A stretch of DNA of 64,000 bases from Cocleimonas flava (GTDB lineage Bacteria; Pseudomonadota; Gammaproteobacteria; Thiotrichales; Thiotrichaceae). Under the pieces are notes generated by a model, which saw only the letters and a list, made by a program, of their open reading frames with translations, searched no databases and was not told where the DNA came from. Location: assembly GCF_004339015.1 (NCBI RefSeq), contig NZ_SMFQ01000005.1, forward strand, positions 682,001 to 746,000. The letters run 5' to 3'. Positions 50,093 to 58,895 of this stretch are shown piece after piece. Position 1 is the stretch's first letter; the number at the start of each line of letters is the position of its first letter. A program made the position numbers and the translations under genes.

Positions 50093-50620
50093 TTGAACAC
50101 CCAAATTAAAACCTCAAACAGAACCAGTCTGCCCTTATGGTTCCTAGTATTGCTTACTGCAGCGCTAATCTTTGCGATTAGCCAGATAGGTGTTAGTGCC
50201 TATAAAAAAATGCAGATTAAAGACCCAGAGGTTAAAGCTGAGATATCCCAGATTCAATCCAGAAAAGAATTACTGCTGTTGCAGCCTAATGTCGTAAATA
50301 CCAACTGGTTAAGAACACTCAACCCTTTGATGAAAAATGTCGAAGGAAGTATTGTGTGGAGTGGCGCGTTACAACAAGGTGTCGTTGAATTTATCAATTT
50401 ACCTAAAATTAAAGACAACCAATATTATCAGTTATGGGTTCATGACTTGGCAGAGGCGAGCAATCAGGCAAGTTTGGTCTCGGTATTTAAAAGCCCAAAT
50501 GACAAAGAGTTGTTGATGTCATTTGACACCATTAAGATTAAATCTCCCTATAAATTTGAATTGGTGTTACACACGGAAGGGGAAACGACCAACCAACCCT
50601 TGCTACTAGCCCAGCCTTAA
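50093..50620 (+). CDS. RskA-like anti-sigma factor C-terminal domain protein
   Basis: A 175-residue protein with one membrane span (about 14-35) and a periplasmic domain. The segment VWSGALQQGVVEFINLPKIKDNQYYQLWVHD (about 84-114) matches the anti-sigma-K factor RskA C-terminal domain. The usual cytoplasmic zinc-binding anti-sigma segment is absent: only about 13 residues precede the span. No sigma factor gene is adjacent. The start is TTG at 50093 with AGGA 8 bases upstream. It may be a sensor remnant or a different partner-binding protein. Confidence 0.65.
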   Translation: MNTQIKTSNRTSLPLWFLVLLTAALIFAISQIGVSAYKKMQIKDPEVKAEISQIQSRKELLLLQPNVVNTNWLRTLNPLMKNVEGSIVWSGALQQGVVEFINLPKIKDNQYYQLWVHDLAEASNQASLVSVFKSPNDKELLMSFDTIKIKSPYKFELVLHTEGETTNQPLLLAQP

Positions 50621-50774
50621 TTTTTACTGAAGTTCTTTCTCCATACGTTTTCCATTCTTTCACTTTTAAACACTTTCCTGTAAACGCTATATTTCCTTGT
50701 ATATATTCCTTTGGGCGAAACAAGCTTTATAATTGATTGCGAATATTCTCTGAAGTCGACGACTAAACACAATC

Positions 50775-51485
50775 ATGACTGATAACACCGAATCTAAAAC
50801 CTCTGGCCTGGAATTTACGGAAGCTTCTGAATCCCGCGATTTTCTTAAGCAACAGCTGGATCAGAAACAAGCGCAACTGCTTCAATTAAAGCCTGATTGT
50901 GATCCATTGGAACGCGCACATTTACAACATGAAATAGCAGAAATCATGCTAGATTCTGGTGGTAACGGAATGCCTGAAGCAGCATGGGGTCTGGCAAAAG
51001 AATCTTTTTTGATCTACATGAAACACGATCAATTTGAAGACGCCGTCCATGCGCTCGATGCACTTTATCGTACAGATTTACCTGGCTCTGTTATCGCCTT
51101 AGGACATGCAATGTGGCTATCTGTCACCTACCCCATTGACCCTGAACTAAGCATTGTGATGATGAAGAATCTGGTCGATGATACGCCTGATAAGTCTGAT
51201 GGCGCGGCAGTTGCAGCAGCAACAGCGCATTATATTGCTGACCTTCGACTAGAGGGAGAGAAGCGCGATAGTGTGATGTTTTTAACCACCAATATGATTG
51301 CCAAGGTTGCTGAAAGACACAGCAATGTCACGGATCAAGGTCAGTTAAACTTCTGGATGGATAAGCTTGAATTGAATGATCCTAATCTGTTTTTGCCAAA
51401 GCTGGCTCAAGTGATTGATGCAATCGTTGCTGGGGATTGGTGGTTTGATAGAGACGAGCTTCGTGCAAAACTTCCGGTTAATTAA
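50775..51485 (+). CDS. Conserved hypothetical cytosolic protein
   Basis: A 236-residue acidic protein, helical throughout, with no signal or membrane span. Motifs include LERAHLQHEIAEIMLDSGG (about 45-63), AAWGLAKESFLIYMKHDQFEDAVHALDALYRTD (about 69-101) and WWFDRDELRAKLPVN at the C-terminus. The helix pairing recalls a TPR-like or alpha-solenoid fold. It looks like a conserved gammaproteobacterial protein, but I cannot name its family. Confidence 0.65.
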   Translation: MTDNTESKTSGLEFTEASESRDFLKQQLDQKQAQLLQLKPDCDPLERAHLQHEIAEIMLDSGGNGMPEAAWGLAKESFLIYMKHDQFEDAVHALDALYRTDLPGSVIALGHAMWLSVTYPIDPELSIVMMKNLVDDTPDKSDGAAVAAATAHYIADLRLEGEKRDSVMFLTTNMIAKVAERHSNVTDQGQLNFWMDKLELNDPNLFLPKLAQVIDAIVAGDWWFDRDELRAKLPVN

Positions 51486-51538
51486 TCTATCACGCTAAGA
51501 TCTAGAATCGCCTTGCAAGCGGACGAGTCCTAAGCTCA

Positions 51539-51563
51539 TGGTAAGTAGGGGGGTGGCTTTAAA
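51539..51563 (+). repeat. G-rich terminator-like repeat, copy 22 (half element)
   Basis: Only TGGTAAGTAGGGGGG and TGGCTTTA remain. The A-tract side is missing. It lies after the gene at 50775-51485. Confidence 0.6.
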
Positions 51564-51755
51564 TTTTTATAAACCGTTGAAACTTATAGATAGTTATTTG
51601 TTGGCCAAGCAATAAGAATCACTAATCTGCCATATATTACCGTTAGTTATCAGCATCTAAACCACTATCAGATGATATATACCTCAAATCTGCTTTCTCT
51701 ATGAATAGCTTATGTGCAAGATTATATTTAATCAAAAATTACTTTGGTTAAATTT

Positions 51756-52025
51756 ATGTTTAAAAAATATGCGCTTATATTATCTGTTTTGACCCTTTTC
51801 ATCGCTTCTTTTAATGCCTCAGCTTGTGACGATAAAGCCTGTGAGAGCGCTTATTTAGCTGAAACCAAGCGTTATGTTGAAAATCAAATTCGCAGAGCTG
51901 AAGCCACTAAAGCGGAGCGACATGCTTATTCCAAGAATAGACAACGCCGTGCTTACGCATTATATGTACACATTCACTTTATGCTATTTGGCAGTGATCT
52001 GGATGAGAAACCAAACCGAATCTAG
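51756..52025 (+). CDS. Small secreted hypothetical protein
   Basis: An 89-residue protein with a signal peptide (about 1-23, NASA-C). A Cys pair (CDDKAC) at the mature N-terminus is followed by a charged amphipathic helix (about 32-70) rich in Arg, Glu and Ala. I use the ATG at 51756 rather than TTG at 51744. Its stop overlaps that of the convergent App1-like gene by 3 bases. Family unknown. Confidence 0.6.
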   Translation: MFKKYALILSVLTLFIASFNASACDDKACESAYLAETKRYVENQIRRAEATKAERHAYSKNRQRRAYALYVHIHFMLFGSDLDEKPNRI

Positions 52026-53116
52026 TTGAGCGCCTGCATGTTACTCTCTTCGTCATTCACTATTCGCCAGATGGTTCCTGGTACTTCAGCAAACGTTGTT
52101 TGAAAACGAGTATCATCTAAGTCTGAGCCAGGTACGGCTCTAATCATAATCCGCTTTATATTGCCCTCAAACTCATTATAGATTTCAGCATATATTTCAG
52201 GATCATGCTCACCACTATCCCCAATCAAAATAAATTGATGTGCTGGGTACTTTTGTAGAATAGTGCGAATCTTTTCAAGTTTGTATTCTTTGGAAGACTG
52301 CAAAAATTTTATAATGCTTGAATCTTTTAATCGAAAATCTCTCAGCGAAAAACTTCCGGAAGGATAATGCTGTTCCATAAAGGGTTTTAAACTGGGATAT
52401 ATTTGCCAAGGAGACGCTGAAACATAATGGAAGTACGCACCCTGATTTGCCAAGTCTTGATAGAATTCGGGCATATTGGGCGTGGTTTGATATTCTTCTA
52501 AAAACGTATTGCGTATCAACGCCCTCTTATCCAGAACCTCACTGATTTTAATAGTATCGTCTATATCAGAAATAACACTTAAGCCAGTTTCTGGTATTAA
52601 CTGAGTTACCCCCATAAACTCCTGAGTCGATTCATGCTCAGACAAGGCTTTATACTTGAGCCACTTTTTCTGAGTAGAGGATTTGGGGATATATATCGTG
52701 GTTTTCCCATGCCCATTAGCAGCACTTGTGTTTAAAGTATGAATGCTGTCTTGTGGTGAATCATTATCGGACAAGCCTTCAACAACAATATCGAGTTTCT
52801 TGTTTCTTTCGTTATCAACAATAAACCACATGACTCTTTTCTTAAAAATCTCTGAATTAGCCTGCTCCTCAGAAATATCTAAGGATTCTGCAAATTCAGT
52901 CAATAGTTTATGCGTGAGTTTACGAAGAATCGATTGTTCTTCTTTTTCAAAGACCCATTGATGTATCGGCACTTCCCACTGCAGATCACTATTAAGGTGC
53001 GCAGACGTTGGAAAGAAAATGACGGTTTCATCTGACTTTAAAGGGCTACCGTTAGCAACCGTTGAACCCAGAATAAAAAGGCCAGAAATAGCCTTTTTAA
53101 TAACTGCACTTATCAT
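52022..53116 (-). CDS. App1-family (DUF2183) phosphatase
   Basis: A 364-residue protein with an N-terminal signal or anchor (about 1-23). The C-terminal half is the App1/DUF2183 HAD phosphatase fold: nucleophile motif SDIDDTIKISEV (about 182-193), motif II YVSASPWQIYPSL (about 232-244) and motif IV IGDSGEHDPEIYAEI (about 294-308). In yeast App1 is a phosphatidate phosphatase; the bacterial substrate is unknown. It overlaps the end of pyrC' by 4 bases (ATGA), so it is the last gene of the pyrimidine operon. Confidence 0.82.
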   Translation of the reverse strand: MISAVIKKAISGLFILGSTVANGSPLKSDETVIFFPTSAHLNSDLQWEVPIHQWVFEKEEQSILRKLTHKLLTEFAESLDISEEQANSEIFKKRVMWFIVDNERNKKLDIVVEGLSDNDSPQDSIHTLNTSAANGHGKTTIYIPKSSTQKKWLKYKALSEHESTQEFMGVTQLIPETGLSVISDIDDTIKISEVLDKRALIRNTFLEEYQTTPNMPEFYQDLANQGAYFHYVSASPWQIYPSLKPFMEQHYPSGSFSLRDFRLKDSSIIKFLQSSKEYKLEKIRTILQKYPAHQFILIGDSGEHDPEIYAEIYNEFEGNIKRIMIRAVPGSDLDDTRFQTTFAEVPGTIWRIVNDEESNMQALN

Positions 53117-54396
53117 AAAGAGAAGACAGTTTTACCTTTAACAAAAGTCTGTGTGGTTTTTCCATTAAAACCCCAGCCAGTAAAGGGTGAATTCTTACCT
53201 TCACTTATCATATCCGTAGGATCCAATTGCCAGAAATATTCTGGATCGAATATGCTGAGGTCAGCAGGTTGGCCCGCCGACAATGTTCCTGCCTTAATAC
53301 CTGCAAGCTCTGCTGGATTATGCGTTATATAAGAGATCGCCTGAGAAAGGGTTAACACTTTTTCTTCTACGAGACGCATCACTAGTGGTAACAATGTTTC
53401 GAAAGCTGAAATTCCTGGATCGGTTTCTTCAAAAGGAGCTAATTTAGCATCAATTTCATGCGGCTGATGGTCTGAACATATTGCATCAATCACGCCTGCT
53501 GAAACCGCACCTCGCAAGGCATCACGATCTCGTTCAGATCTTAAAGGCGGTATCGTATGACACAGTGGGTTGTAGTCTGCCACATCCATTTCAGTCAAAA
53601 ATAACTGGTGAGCTGCAACATCGGCTGTTACAGGCAAACCATCCTGTTTGGCCTTGGTAAGCATTTCAATACTATCTGCACTTGAAAGTCTGCAAAAATG
53701 TACGGGGCAATTCGTCTGTTTAATTAAAATCAGAATCTGTGCCATACCAACCGTTTCGGTGGCGACAGGAATTGGATGAATGCCTAATCGTGTAGAAAGC
53801 GCACCTTCGTGCATGCCGCCATTCATCATTAATGAATGTTCAATGGGGTGTAAGAATAAAGGTAACTCGTAGGTAGCCGCATATTCCATCGCTTTTCGCA
53901 GTGTTGCCAAGTTTTGAATAGGCTGGTGACCTTGACTCAAACCGACACAGCCAACATATTTTAGGCTTCCCATGTGACTAAGCTGTTCGCCTTTTAAGCC
54001 TTGTGTTAAAGAACCAATAACACTGACACGAGCAAAACCCGCTTGCTTCGCCTTACTTTTAATTAATTTTACGGTGGCACCACTATCAATCGGTGAATTC
54101 GTTTCTGGCATACAACAGATGCGAGTAATTCCCGCGCTGACAGCGCTATAAGTCTCAAAGGCAATACGCGTTTTATTCTCTTGACCGGGCTCACGTAAAT
54201 AAGCACTTAGATCAACAATTCCTGGCAATATCCACTGACCTTCTGCATCAATCACATGATCAGCATCGAAATCTTGATCAATATCTGTGCCGATGCCGGT
54301 AATTTTTCCTCTAGAAATTGCTATATCTGCAATCTCATCGATATCGTTTGCAGGGTCTATAATTCTGCCGTTTTTAATAAGCGTGAATTTACTCAT
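53113..54396 (-). CDS. pyrC': Non-catalytic dihydroorotase-like subunit (PyrC')
   Basis: A class I dihydroorotase-fold protein of 427 residues. The first metal motif, normally DxHxHLR, reads DLSAYLREPG (62-71): both histidines are replaced by Ser64 and Tyr66. The region equivalent to the second histidine pair reads VHFCRLSSADS, also altered. SDHQPHEIDAKLAPFEETDPG is kept. This matches the Pseudomonas arrangement, where an inactive PyrC' is needed to assemble dodecameric aspartate transcarbamoylase with PyrB. It starts 2 bases after the pyrB stop. The active enzyme is likely the class II PyrC at 41993-43015. Confidence 0.9.
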   Translation of the reverse strand: MSKFTLIKNGRIIDPANDIDEIADIAISRGKITGIGTDIDQDFDADHVIDAEGQWILPGIVDLSAYLREPGQENKTRIAFETYSAVSAGITRICCMPETNSPIDSGATVKLIKSKAKQAGFARVSVIGSLTQGLKGEQLSHMGSLKYVGCVGLSQGHQPIQNLATLRKAMEYAATYELPLFLHPIEHSLMMNGGMHEGALSTRLGIHPIPVATETVGMAQILILIKQTNCPVHFCRLSSADSIEMLTKAKQDGLPVTADVAAHQLFLTEMDVADYNPLCHTIPPLRSERDRDALRGAVSAGVIDAICSDHQPHEIDAKLAPFEETDPGISAFETLLPLVMRLVEEKVLTLSQAISYITHNPAELAGIKAGTLSAGQPADLSIFDPEYFWQLDPTDMISEGKNSPFTGWGFNGKTTQTFVKGKTVFSL

Positions 54397-54398
54397 TT

Positions 54399-55358
54399 TT
54401 ACACCCCCCCACTTTCAGCACGTGAGCCGAGCACCATCGACATAACTGCCATTCGAACAGCAACCCCATTAGTGACTTGCTGGAGTATCACCGATTGAGG
54501 CCCATCGGCAACGCGAGAATCGATTTCGACGCCACGATTAACAGGTCCGGGATGCATCACAATCGCATCTGGCTTGGCCAGATTTAAGCGCTCTTCAGTC
54601 AAGCCATAACGAGCATAAAATTCTCTGACCGATGGGAGTAGCGCGGTATTCATTCGTTCATGCTGAAGGCGTAACATGATAACTACATCAACACCTTTAA
54701 TACCTTTTTCGATATTGGTGAAGGTGCTTACACCCATTTCTTCTATCCTATCTGGCATCAAGGTTTTAGGAGCGATCAGCCTGATTTCACCCGCACATAA
54801 GGTAGTAAGCGCATGTATTTGTGAACGAGCGACTCTGGAATGTTTTATGTCTCCGACAATAGCGACTTTTAGCGGAGTAAATTCGCCTTTATGCTGCCTG
54901 ATGGTCAACATATCAAGCATCGCTTGAGTCGGATGAGCATGTCTGCCATCACCGGCATTTATCACCCCGATATGGGGCGCACAGTATTTAGCTATAAAAT
55001 GTGGTGCACTACTGCTTTGATGCCTGACTACAAACATATCGCAGTTCATTGCTTCAAGATTTCTAATGGTATCCAGTAAGCTTTCACCTTTCGCGGTAGC
55101 AGAGTTTCTTATATCTAAATTGATCAGATCTGCAGATAGCCTTTTTGCGGCGAGCTCAAAAGTTGTTCTGGTACGCGTGGAATTTTCAAAGAAAAGATTC
55201 ATTACCGTTTTGCCCCTTAACAAGGGTGCCTGAACTTGTTTTTTTCCTGGTAGTGAAACGAATTGCTCTGCACGATCTAGAATTTCTTCGAGTAATAAAG
55301 GAGGAAGCCCTTCTACAGTTAGAAAGTGTTTAAGTTTGCCATCTGCAGTGAGTTGCAT
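54399..55358 (-). CDS. pyrB: Aspartate carbamoyltransferase catalytic subunit
   Basis: Forms carbamoyl-aspartate from carbamoyl phosphate and aspartate. The 319-residue sequence has the phosphate-binding STRTRTTFE (about 60-68), RHQSSS (about 111-116), HPTQAMLD (about 141-148) and [12 protein letters not shown] (about 268-279). The C-terminal residues RAESGGV are encoded by a G-rich repeat (54400-54425), which suggests the tail was captured from the element. It lies between pyrR and pyrC', and no pyrI is nearby, consistent with a PyrB-PyrC' holoenzyme. Confidence 0.94.
   Translation of the reverse strand: MQLTADGKLKHFLTVEGLPPLLLEEILDRAEQFVSLPGKKQVQAPLLRGKTVMNLFFENSTRTRTTFELAAKRLSADLINLDIRNSATAKGESLLDTIRNLEAMNCDMFVVRHQSSSAPHFIAKYCAPHIGVINAGDGRHAHPTQAMLDMLTIRQHKGEFTPLKVAIVGDIKHSRVARSQIHALTTLCAGEIRLIAPKTLMPDRIEEMGVSTFTNIEKGIKGVDVVIMLRLQHERMNTALLPSVREFYARYGLTEERLNLAKPDAIVMHPGPVNRGVEIDSRVADGPQSVILQQVTNGVAVRMAVMSMVLGSRAESGGV
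54400..54425 (-). repeat. G-rich terminator-like repeat, copy 23, at the end of pyrB
   Basis: Reverse copy: TACACCCCCCCACTTTCAGC, ACGTG. It includes the pyrB stop codon and the last seven codons. Confidence 0.6.
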
Positions 55359-55464
55359 TGATGATGGTAATGGACCGGGGGTAATGATATCTCTATTCTC
55401 TTATGTTAGTTAGAGGAACTACCAAAATATTTACTAGCTCCAAACAATGTTAACTAAAAGCGAA

Positions 55465-55992
55465 CTAGCTAATTTCTCGATTTATAACGCTAAGCTCTAA
55501 TTTATCATCAGCTTTACTTAGCTTAAAATAACTTTCTGGCGTCATTTCCTGTTTAAAACCGACAACTTGAGCTTCAATAGGTAATTCTCGATGTCCTCTA
55601 TCAATCAGTACGGCTAAAGTAATGCTAGCGGGTCGACCAAAATCGAAGAGTTCATTCATTGCAGCTCGTATTGTTCGACCTGTATATAGTACATCATCCA
55701 CTAGAATGATATGTTTATTTTCCAAACTGAAGGGTAATTTTGAAGGCTTGATTTGAGGGTGCAAACCAATTCTACTGAAGTCATCACGATAAAAGCTGAT
55801 GTTTAATTTTCCCAGTGGTTCTTCAATCTCTAGTAACTCATGAAGTTTTTCTGCAACCCAAACACCCGCAGAATGAATGCCTACCATTACAGGAGCCTCT
55901 GGGCTATTTTTTAACGCAGTTTCACGCAATTCCTGTGACATCTTTGTTAACAATTCATCAACGTTATAGTTCTTCTGATCTTTATCTATCAT
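55465..55992 (-). CDS. pyrR: Bifunctional pyrimidine operon regulator / uracil phosphoribosyltransferase
   Basis: A 175-residue type I phosphoribosyltransferase. The PRPP-binding loop is IILVDDVLYTGRTIRAAMNEL (about 95-115) and the UMP/UPRT pieces GIHSAGVWVAEKL (about 38-50) and LAVLIDRGHRELPIEAQVVGF (about 126-146) are present. In firmicutes PyrR binds pyr mRNA; in Pseudomonas it acts differently, and I see no obvious attenuator in the 106-base gap to pyrB. The gene order ruvX-pyrR-pyrB-pyrC' is conserved in pseudomonads. Confidence 0.92.
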   Translation of the reverse strand: MIDKDQKNYNVDELLTKMSQELRETALKNSPEAPVMVGIHSAGVWVAEKLHELLEIEEPLGKLNISFYRDDFSRIGLHPQIKPSKLPFSLENKHIILVDDVLYTGRTIRAAMNELFDFGRPASITLAVLIDRGHRELPIEAQVVGFKQEMTPESYFKLSKADDKLELSVINREIS

Positions 55993-56027
55993 CGTGTTTT
56001 ATTATCTACAATAGTGGTTTTATTGGC

Positions 56028-56456
56028 TTACCTGTAAGCGTTTTTCTGCATCCAGTTTTCTAAAATTATTGCCGCTGCAATTTTATCAACCTCGTCTTTA
56101 GTGACTTTTTTCTTTCTGCCACTTTGTCTAAGTTGTTTTAATCTCGCTGCTGCTTCAATTGAAGTGAATTGCTCATTTTCCTGATCTACTTTGAGATTAT
56201 AACGTCCTTGAAGTTGATTACAAAAACGCTCAATTCGCTTTTTTATAGGATTTTCAGTTTCATCTAACGTCATTGGAAGCCCAACGACTAAATGTTCTGG
56301 TTTCCATTCTTGAATTAAATGAGTAATGCCTTCCCAATCGGGGCGCTCATCTTTGCTGATTAGCGTACATTCTGGCGTAGCTGAGCCGGTGAGTGTATTG
56401 CCTACCGCAACCCCAGTTCTTTTCAAACCAAAATCAAATGCAAGTATTACAGACAA
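56028..56456 (-). CDS. ruvX: Holliday junction resolvase-like / pre-16S rRNA nuclease
   Basis: A 142-residue YqgF/RuvX protein with an RNase H-like fold. DFGLKRTGVAVGNTLTG (about 8-24) contains the first catalytic Asp. LVVGLPMTLDETE (about 56-68) and DEVDKIAAAIILENWM (about 122-137) contain other acidic site residues. In E. coli YqgF processes pre-16S rRNA 5' ends. It is 12 bases after yqgE and 35 before pyrR in the operon. Confidence 0.92.
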   Translation of the reverse strand: MSVILAFDFGLKRTGVAVGNTLTGSATPECTLISKDERPDWEGITHLIQEWKPEHLVVGLPMTLDETENPIKKRIERFCNQLQGRYNLKVDQENEQFTSIEAAARLKQLRQSGRKKKVTKDEVDKIAAAIILENWMQKNAYR

Positions 56457-56468
56457 TAGAAATAGTCC

Positions 56469-57086
56469 TTAATCATGTCCTGCGACATCGCTAATGAGAT
56501 TTACATCAAAGCCGAGTGTATCCGCAGCACCTTGCCAACGGTCTGCATAAGGCATATCGAAGATGATTTTTTTATCGGCGGGGCAATTTAGCCAGGAGTT
56601 TTCTTTGATTTCAGCTTCTACTTGCCCGGGAGCCCAGCTTGCGCAACCCAGTGCTAACAGGTAGTTTTCAGGGCCATCACCTTTTGCGATATCTTCAAGT
56701 ATATCTCTGGAAGCGGTCACCGCTAAATCGTTACCGATTTCCAGGGTGTTTTCCCACTTACGCTGAGTATCGTGAATGACGAAACCTTGCTCGACTTGTA
56801 CAGGACCACCACGAAGTGCCAGCATGTTTTTATCAGGAAAGTTTTCAGTAGAGATATCAAGTTGACCGAAAAGCTCATCAACGGTTATTTCAATGGGCCG
56901 ATTAATAGTTAGCCCAAGACAGCCTTCATCGTTGTGCTGGCATATCAGCGTGACTGAATGCTCAAAGTAAGGGTCAGCCAATGCAGGCATGGCAATAAGT
57001 AACTGGCTTTGAAGAAAGCTATCACTTTGATTGCTGCTAGTGTCTTTTGTAGCGACTGTATCCTTGGTCTCGTTATCATCCATCAA
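56469..57086 (-). CDS. yqgE: YqgE/AlgH family protein
   Basis: A 205-residue conserved cytosolic protein. Hallmarks are SQLLIAMPALADPYFEHSVTLICQHNDEGCLGLTINRP (about 27-64), GGPVQVEQGFVIH (about 93-105) and LGCASWAPGQVEAEIKENSWL (about 147-167). AlgH was first linked to alginate regulation in Pseudomonas; its biochemical role is unclear. It lies between the TonB-like gene (15 bases) and ruvX (12 bases) in the standard order. Confidence 0.92.
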   Translation of the reverse strand: MMDDNETKDTVATKDTSSNQSDSFLQSQLLIAMPALADPYFEHSVTLICQHNDEGCLGLTINRPIEITVDELFGQLDISTENFPDKNMLALRGGPVQVEQGFVIHDTQRKWENTLEIGNDLAVTASRDILEDIAKGDGPENYLLALGCASWAPGQVEAEIKENSWLNCPADKKIIFDMPYADRWQGAADTLGFDVNLISDVAGHD

Positions 57087-57101
57087 TTAATCATACCTGA
57101 T

Positions 57102-57983
57102 TTAATTAGATGAGAATACGCCTTTACTGCCGCCTTTTTTATGAAAAACGATAGTTCTAGTTATATTCAATCGATCATACTTTTTGCGAATTTCTTTCGG
57201 CAACGGTTCATAAGGAGCAGCTAGTTTCACAATCTTCAACGCTGCATCGTCAAGGACTTTTGAGCCAGAAGAAACGGATATCTGAATTTCTACCACTCTG
57301 CCAGCACGATCAAGTGTGGTATTTAAAATCAAGGTACCACTCAGACTTAGATCCAGTGCTTTTTGTGGGAAGTTGATATTACCTATACGTTCCAGCTTTT
57401 TAGACCAGGTATAAATATATTCTGCTTCAACCGTTCCTTTGGCACTTAATGAATCGATAAAGTGGATTCTTGGACGCTTCGCAAAACGTTCTTCCTGTTG
57501 ACTCATTTCAGCCATCAATTTAGCAATGGCTAGTGTTTGCTCCGAATTATCAACAATGGTCTTAACGGGTTCTTCTTGTGGTTGCTCTTCTGGAAGCTTT
57601 TGAATAAATTTATTCGTCTGACCCTTGGTCGTTAGGATTTGCGGCTCAGGCTTGGGTGTAACTTCGGCGATATTTTTTTCTGAAGTGACAATCTCATCCC
57701 CATTCTCAAGGTTTTCCTCTTGTGCGGCCAGCGGACTTTTCAATCGACTCTTTTCGTCCTCACTACCGCTACCTTGTTGATTACTGTTCGCCATGAAGTC
57801 AGCTTTATCAGGTGCTTTCACATCCTGCGGCATAACCATGGTTACATCAAATGTAGGCGAAGGTGGAGACTCTGGAAACTGCGGAGGTTTGAAACCCATA
57901 GCGTATAATCCGGCATGTAATAACAAGGAAACCGGTATTGTAAAAAGCAGAGGATCTTTACCAAAAATTTTTATAGAAGACAT
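57102..57983 (-). CDS. TonB family energy-transducing protein
   Basis: A 293-residue inner-membrane-anchored periplasmic protein. One N-terminal span (about 12-30) is followed by a Pro/Glu-rich flexible region (about 35-150). The TonB C-terminal domain (about 190-285) includes SLSGTLILNTTLDRAGRVVEIQISVSSGSKVLDDAALKIVKLAAPYEPLP. It resembles the Pseudomonas TonB-like protein upstream of algH. It may not serve ordinary TonB-dependent transport, since no ExbB/ExbD are adjacent. Confidence 0.88.
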   Translation of the reverse strand: MSSIKIFGKDPLLFTIPVSLLLHAGLYAMGFKPPQFPESPPSPTFDVTMVMPQDVKAPDKADFMANSNQQGSGSEDEKSRLKSPLAAQEENLENGDEIVTSEKNIAEVTPKPEPQILTTKGQTNKFIQKLPEEQPQEEPVKTIVDNSEQTLAIAKLMAEMSQQEERFAKRPRIHFIDSLSAKGTVEAEYIYTWSKKLERIGNINFPQKALDLSLSGTLILNTTLDRAGRVVEIQISVSSGSKVLDDAALKIVKLAAPYEPLPKEIRKKYDRLNITRTIVFHKKGGSKGVFSSN

Positions 57984-58145
57984 AAGTATTAGTAATTATT
58001 ATTGTATTTATTTTAAACAACTTGCCCCACGGTATGAAACCGAATAATAACTATAACATAAAAAAATTTTAATTGCGATGACAACTAACCGACAACCATA
58101 CAACGACTAATGAGCATTTCTGTGTATGACTCATACTTTCCTGCA

Positions 58146-58766
58146 TTACTCTTCTGGCTTTGTTTCCACAGCTCTAGTTTCCACGGTCTTGGTTTCCTCA
58201 GTCTGAGTTTCTGCGTTATCGGCCGAATCATCGTCAGTGGCAACTATCACAATTTTATTCGGGTTTAATGCGGTAATCTCTTTTGCTATTTCAATAGGAA
58301 TTAGACTGCGTTTACCACCTAGAAAAGTAATAGCCAAGCTACCATCAGCGAGTTCTTGCTGCTGCTTTTCTGTGACAAACAAATATTTTATTGTGGTTCC
58401 TACGACAAAATTGTAACGAATATCTGCTGCTTCATCGTTTTTAAGGTTCTCAGTAATCAGCTTATTGATTTTGCCGTTTGTTTCTTTTTTGATTCTCTCT
58501 GCTTCTTGCTTCTTTTTTAGCGCAGCTTGTTTTTCATTTCTTTCAAGCGCTGAACGCTCTTTATAAAACTGTTCTAAATCAGACACTTCTCTCTTCTGCT
58601 TTTGTGATGATGCAGACTTTCTATTTGAAACAGGCTTCTGTTTCGCCTTATGATTATTCCTATTTCCAGTAAATTTCTTTTTTGGTTTCGGCTTTTCTGC
58701 TGCCTTCTTTACTTGATCTTCAGTAACAAGGCCGGCTTTCAATAATTGGTCGCTAAGTGAACTCAT
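58146..58766 (-). CDS. DUF2058 family protein (YaiL-like)
   Basis: A 206-residue highly charged protein. SLSDQLLKAGLVTEDQVKKAAEKPKPKKKFTG at the start and the Lys/Gln-rich helix (about 58-95) are typical of DUF2058. A compact C-domain (about 105-180: DIRYNFVVGTTIKYLFVTEKQQQELADGSLAITFLGGKRSLIP) follows, with a Thr/Glu-rich tail (ETQTEETKTVETRAVETKPEE). Annotated elsewhere as nucleoprotein or polynucleotide-processing associated. It lies upstream of the TonB-like gene and divergent from ppa. Confidence 0.85.
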   Translation of the reverse strand: MSSLSDQLLKAGLVTEDQVKKAAEKPKPKKKFTGNRNNHKAKQKPVSNRKSASSQKQKREVSDLEQFYKERSALERNEKQAALKKKQEAERIKKETNGKINKLITENLKNDEAADIRYNFVVGTTIKYLFVTEKQQQELADGSLAITFLGGKRSLIPIEIAKEITALNPNKIVIVATDDDSADNAETQTEETKTVETRAVETKPEE

Positions 58767-58895
58767 AATCTATCTTTAGGTTTTTATATTATTGAGAATC
58801 ATAATATAGGTTCTATTTAATTCCTATACTGTTTGTCAAACTCTCTGGGGCCGTTATAATGCGCCGTAATTTAAATCGCGATACGGAATACCTCT

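Noticed and set aside
51508-51542. Sequence GCGGACGAGTCCTAAGCTCATG, which looked like part of a hammerhead ribozyme
   Set aside because: The conserved CUGANGA and GAAA cores are not both present and the three stems cannot be drawn.
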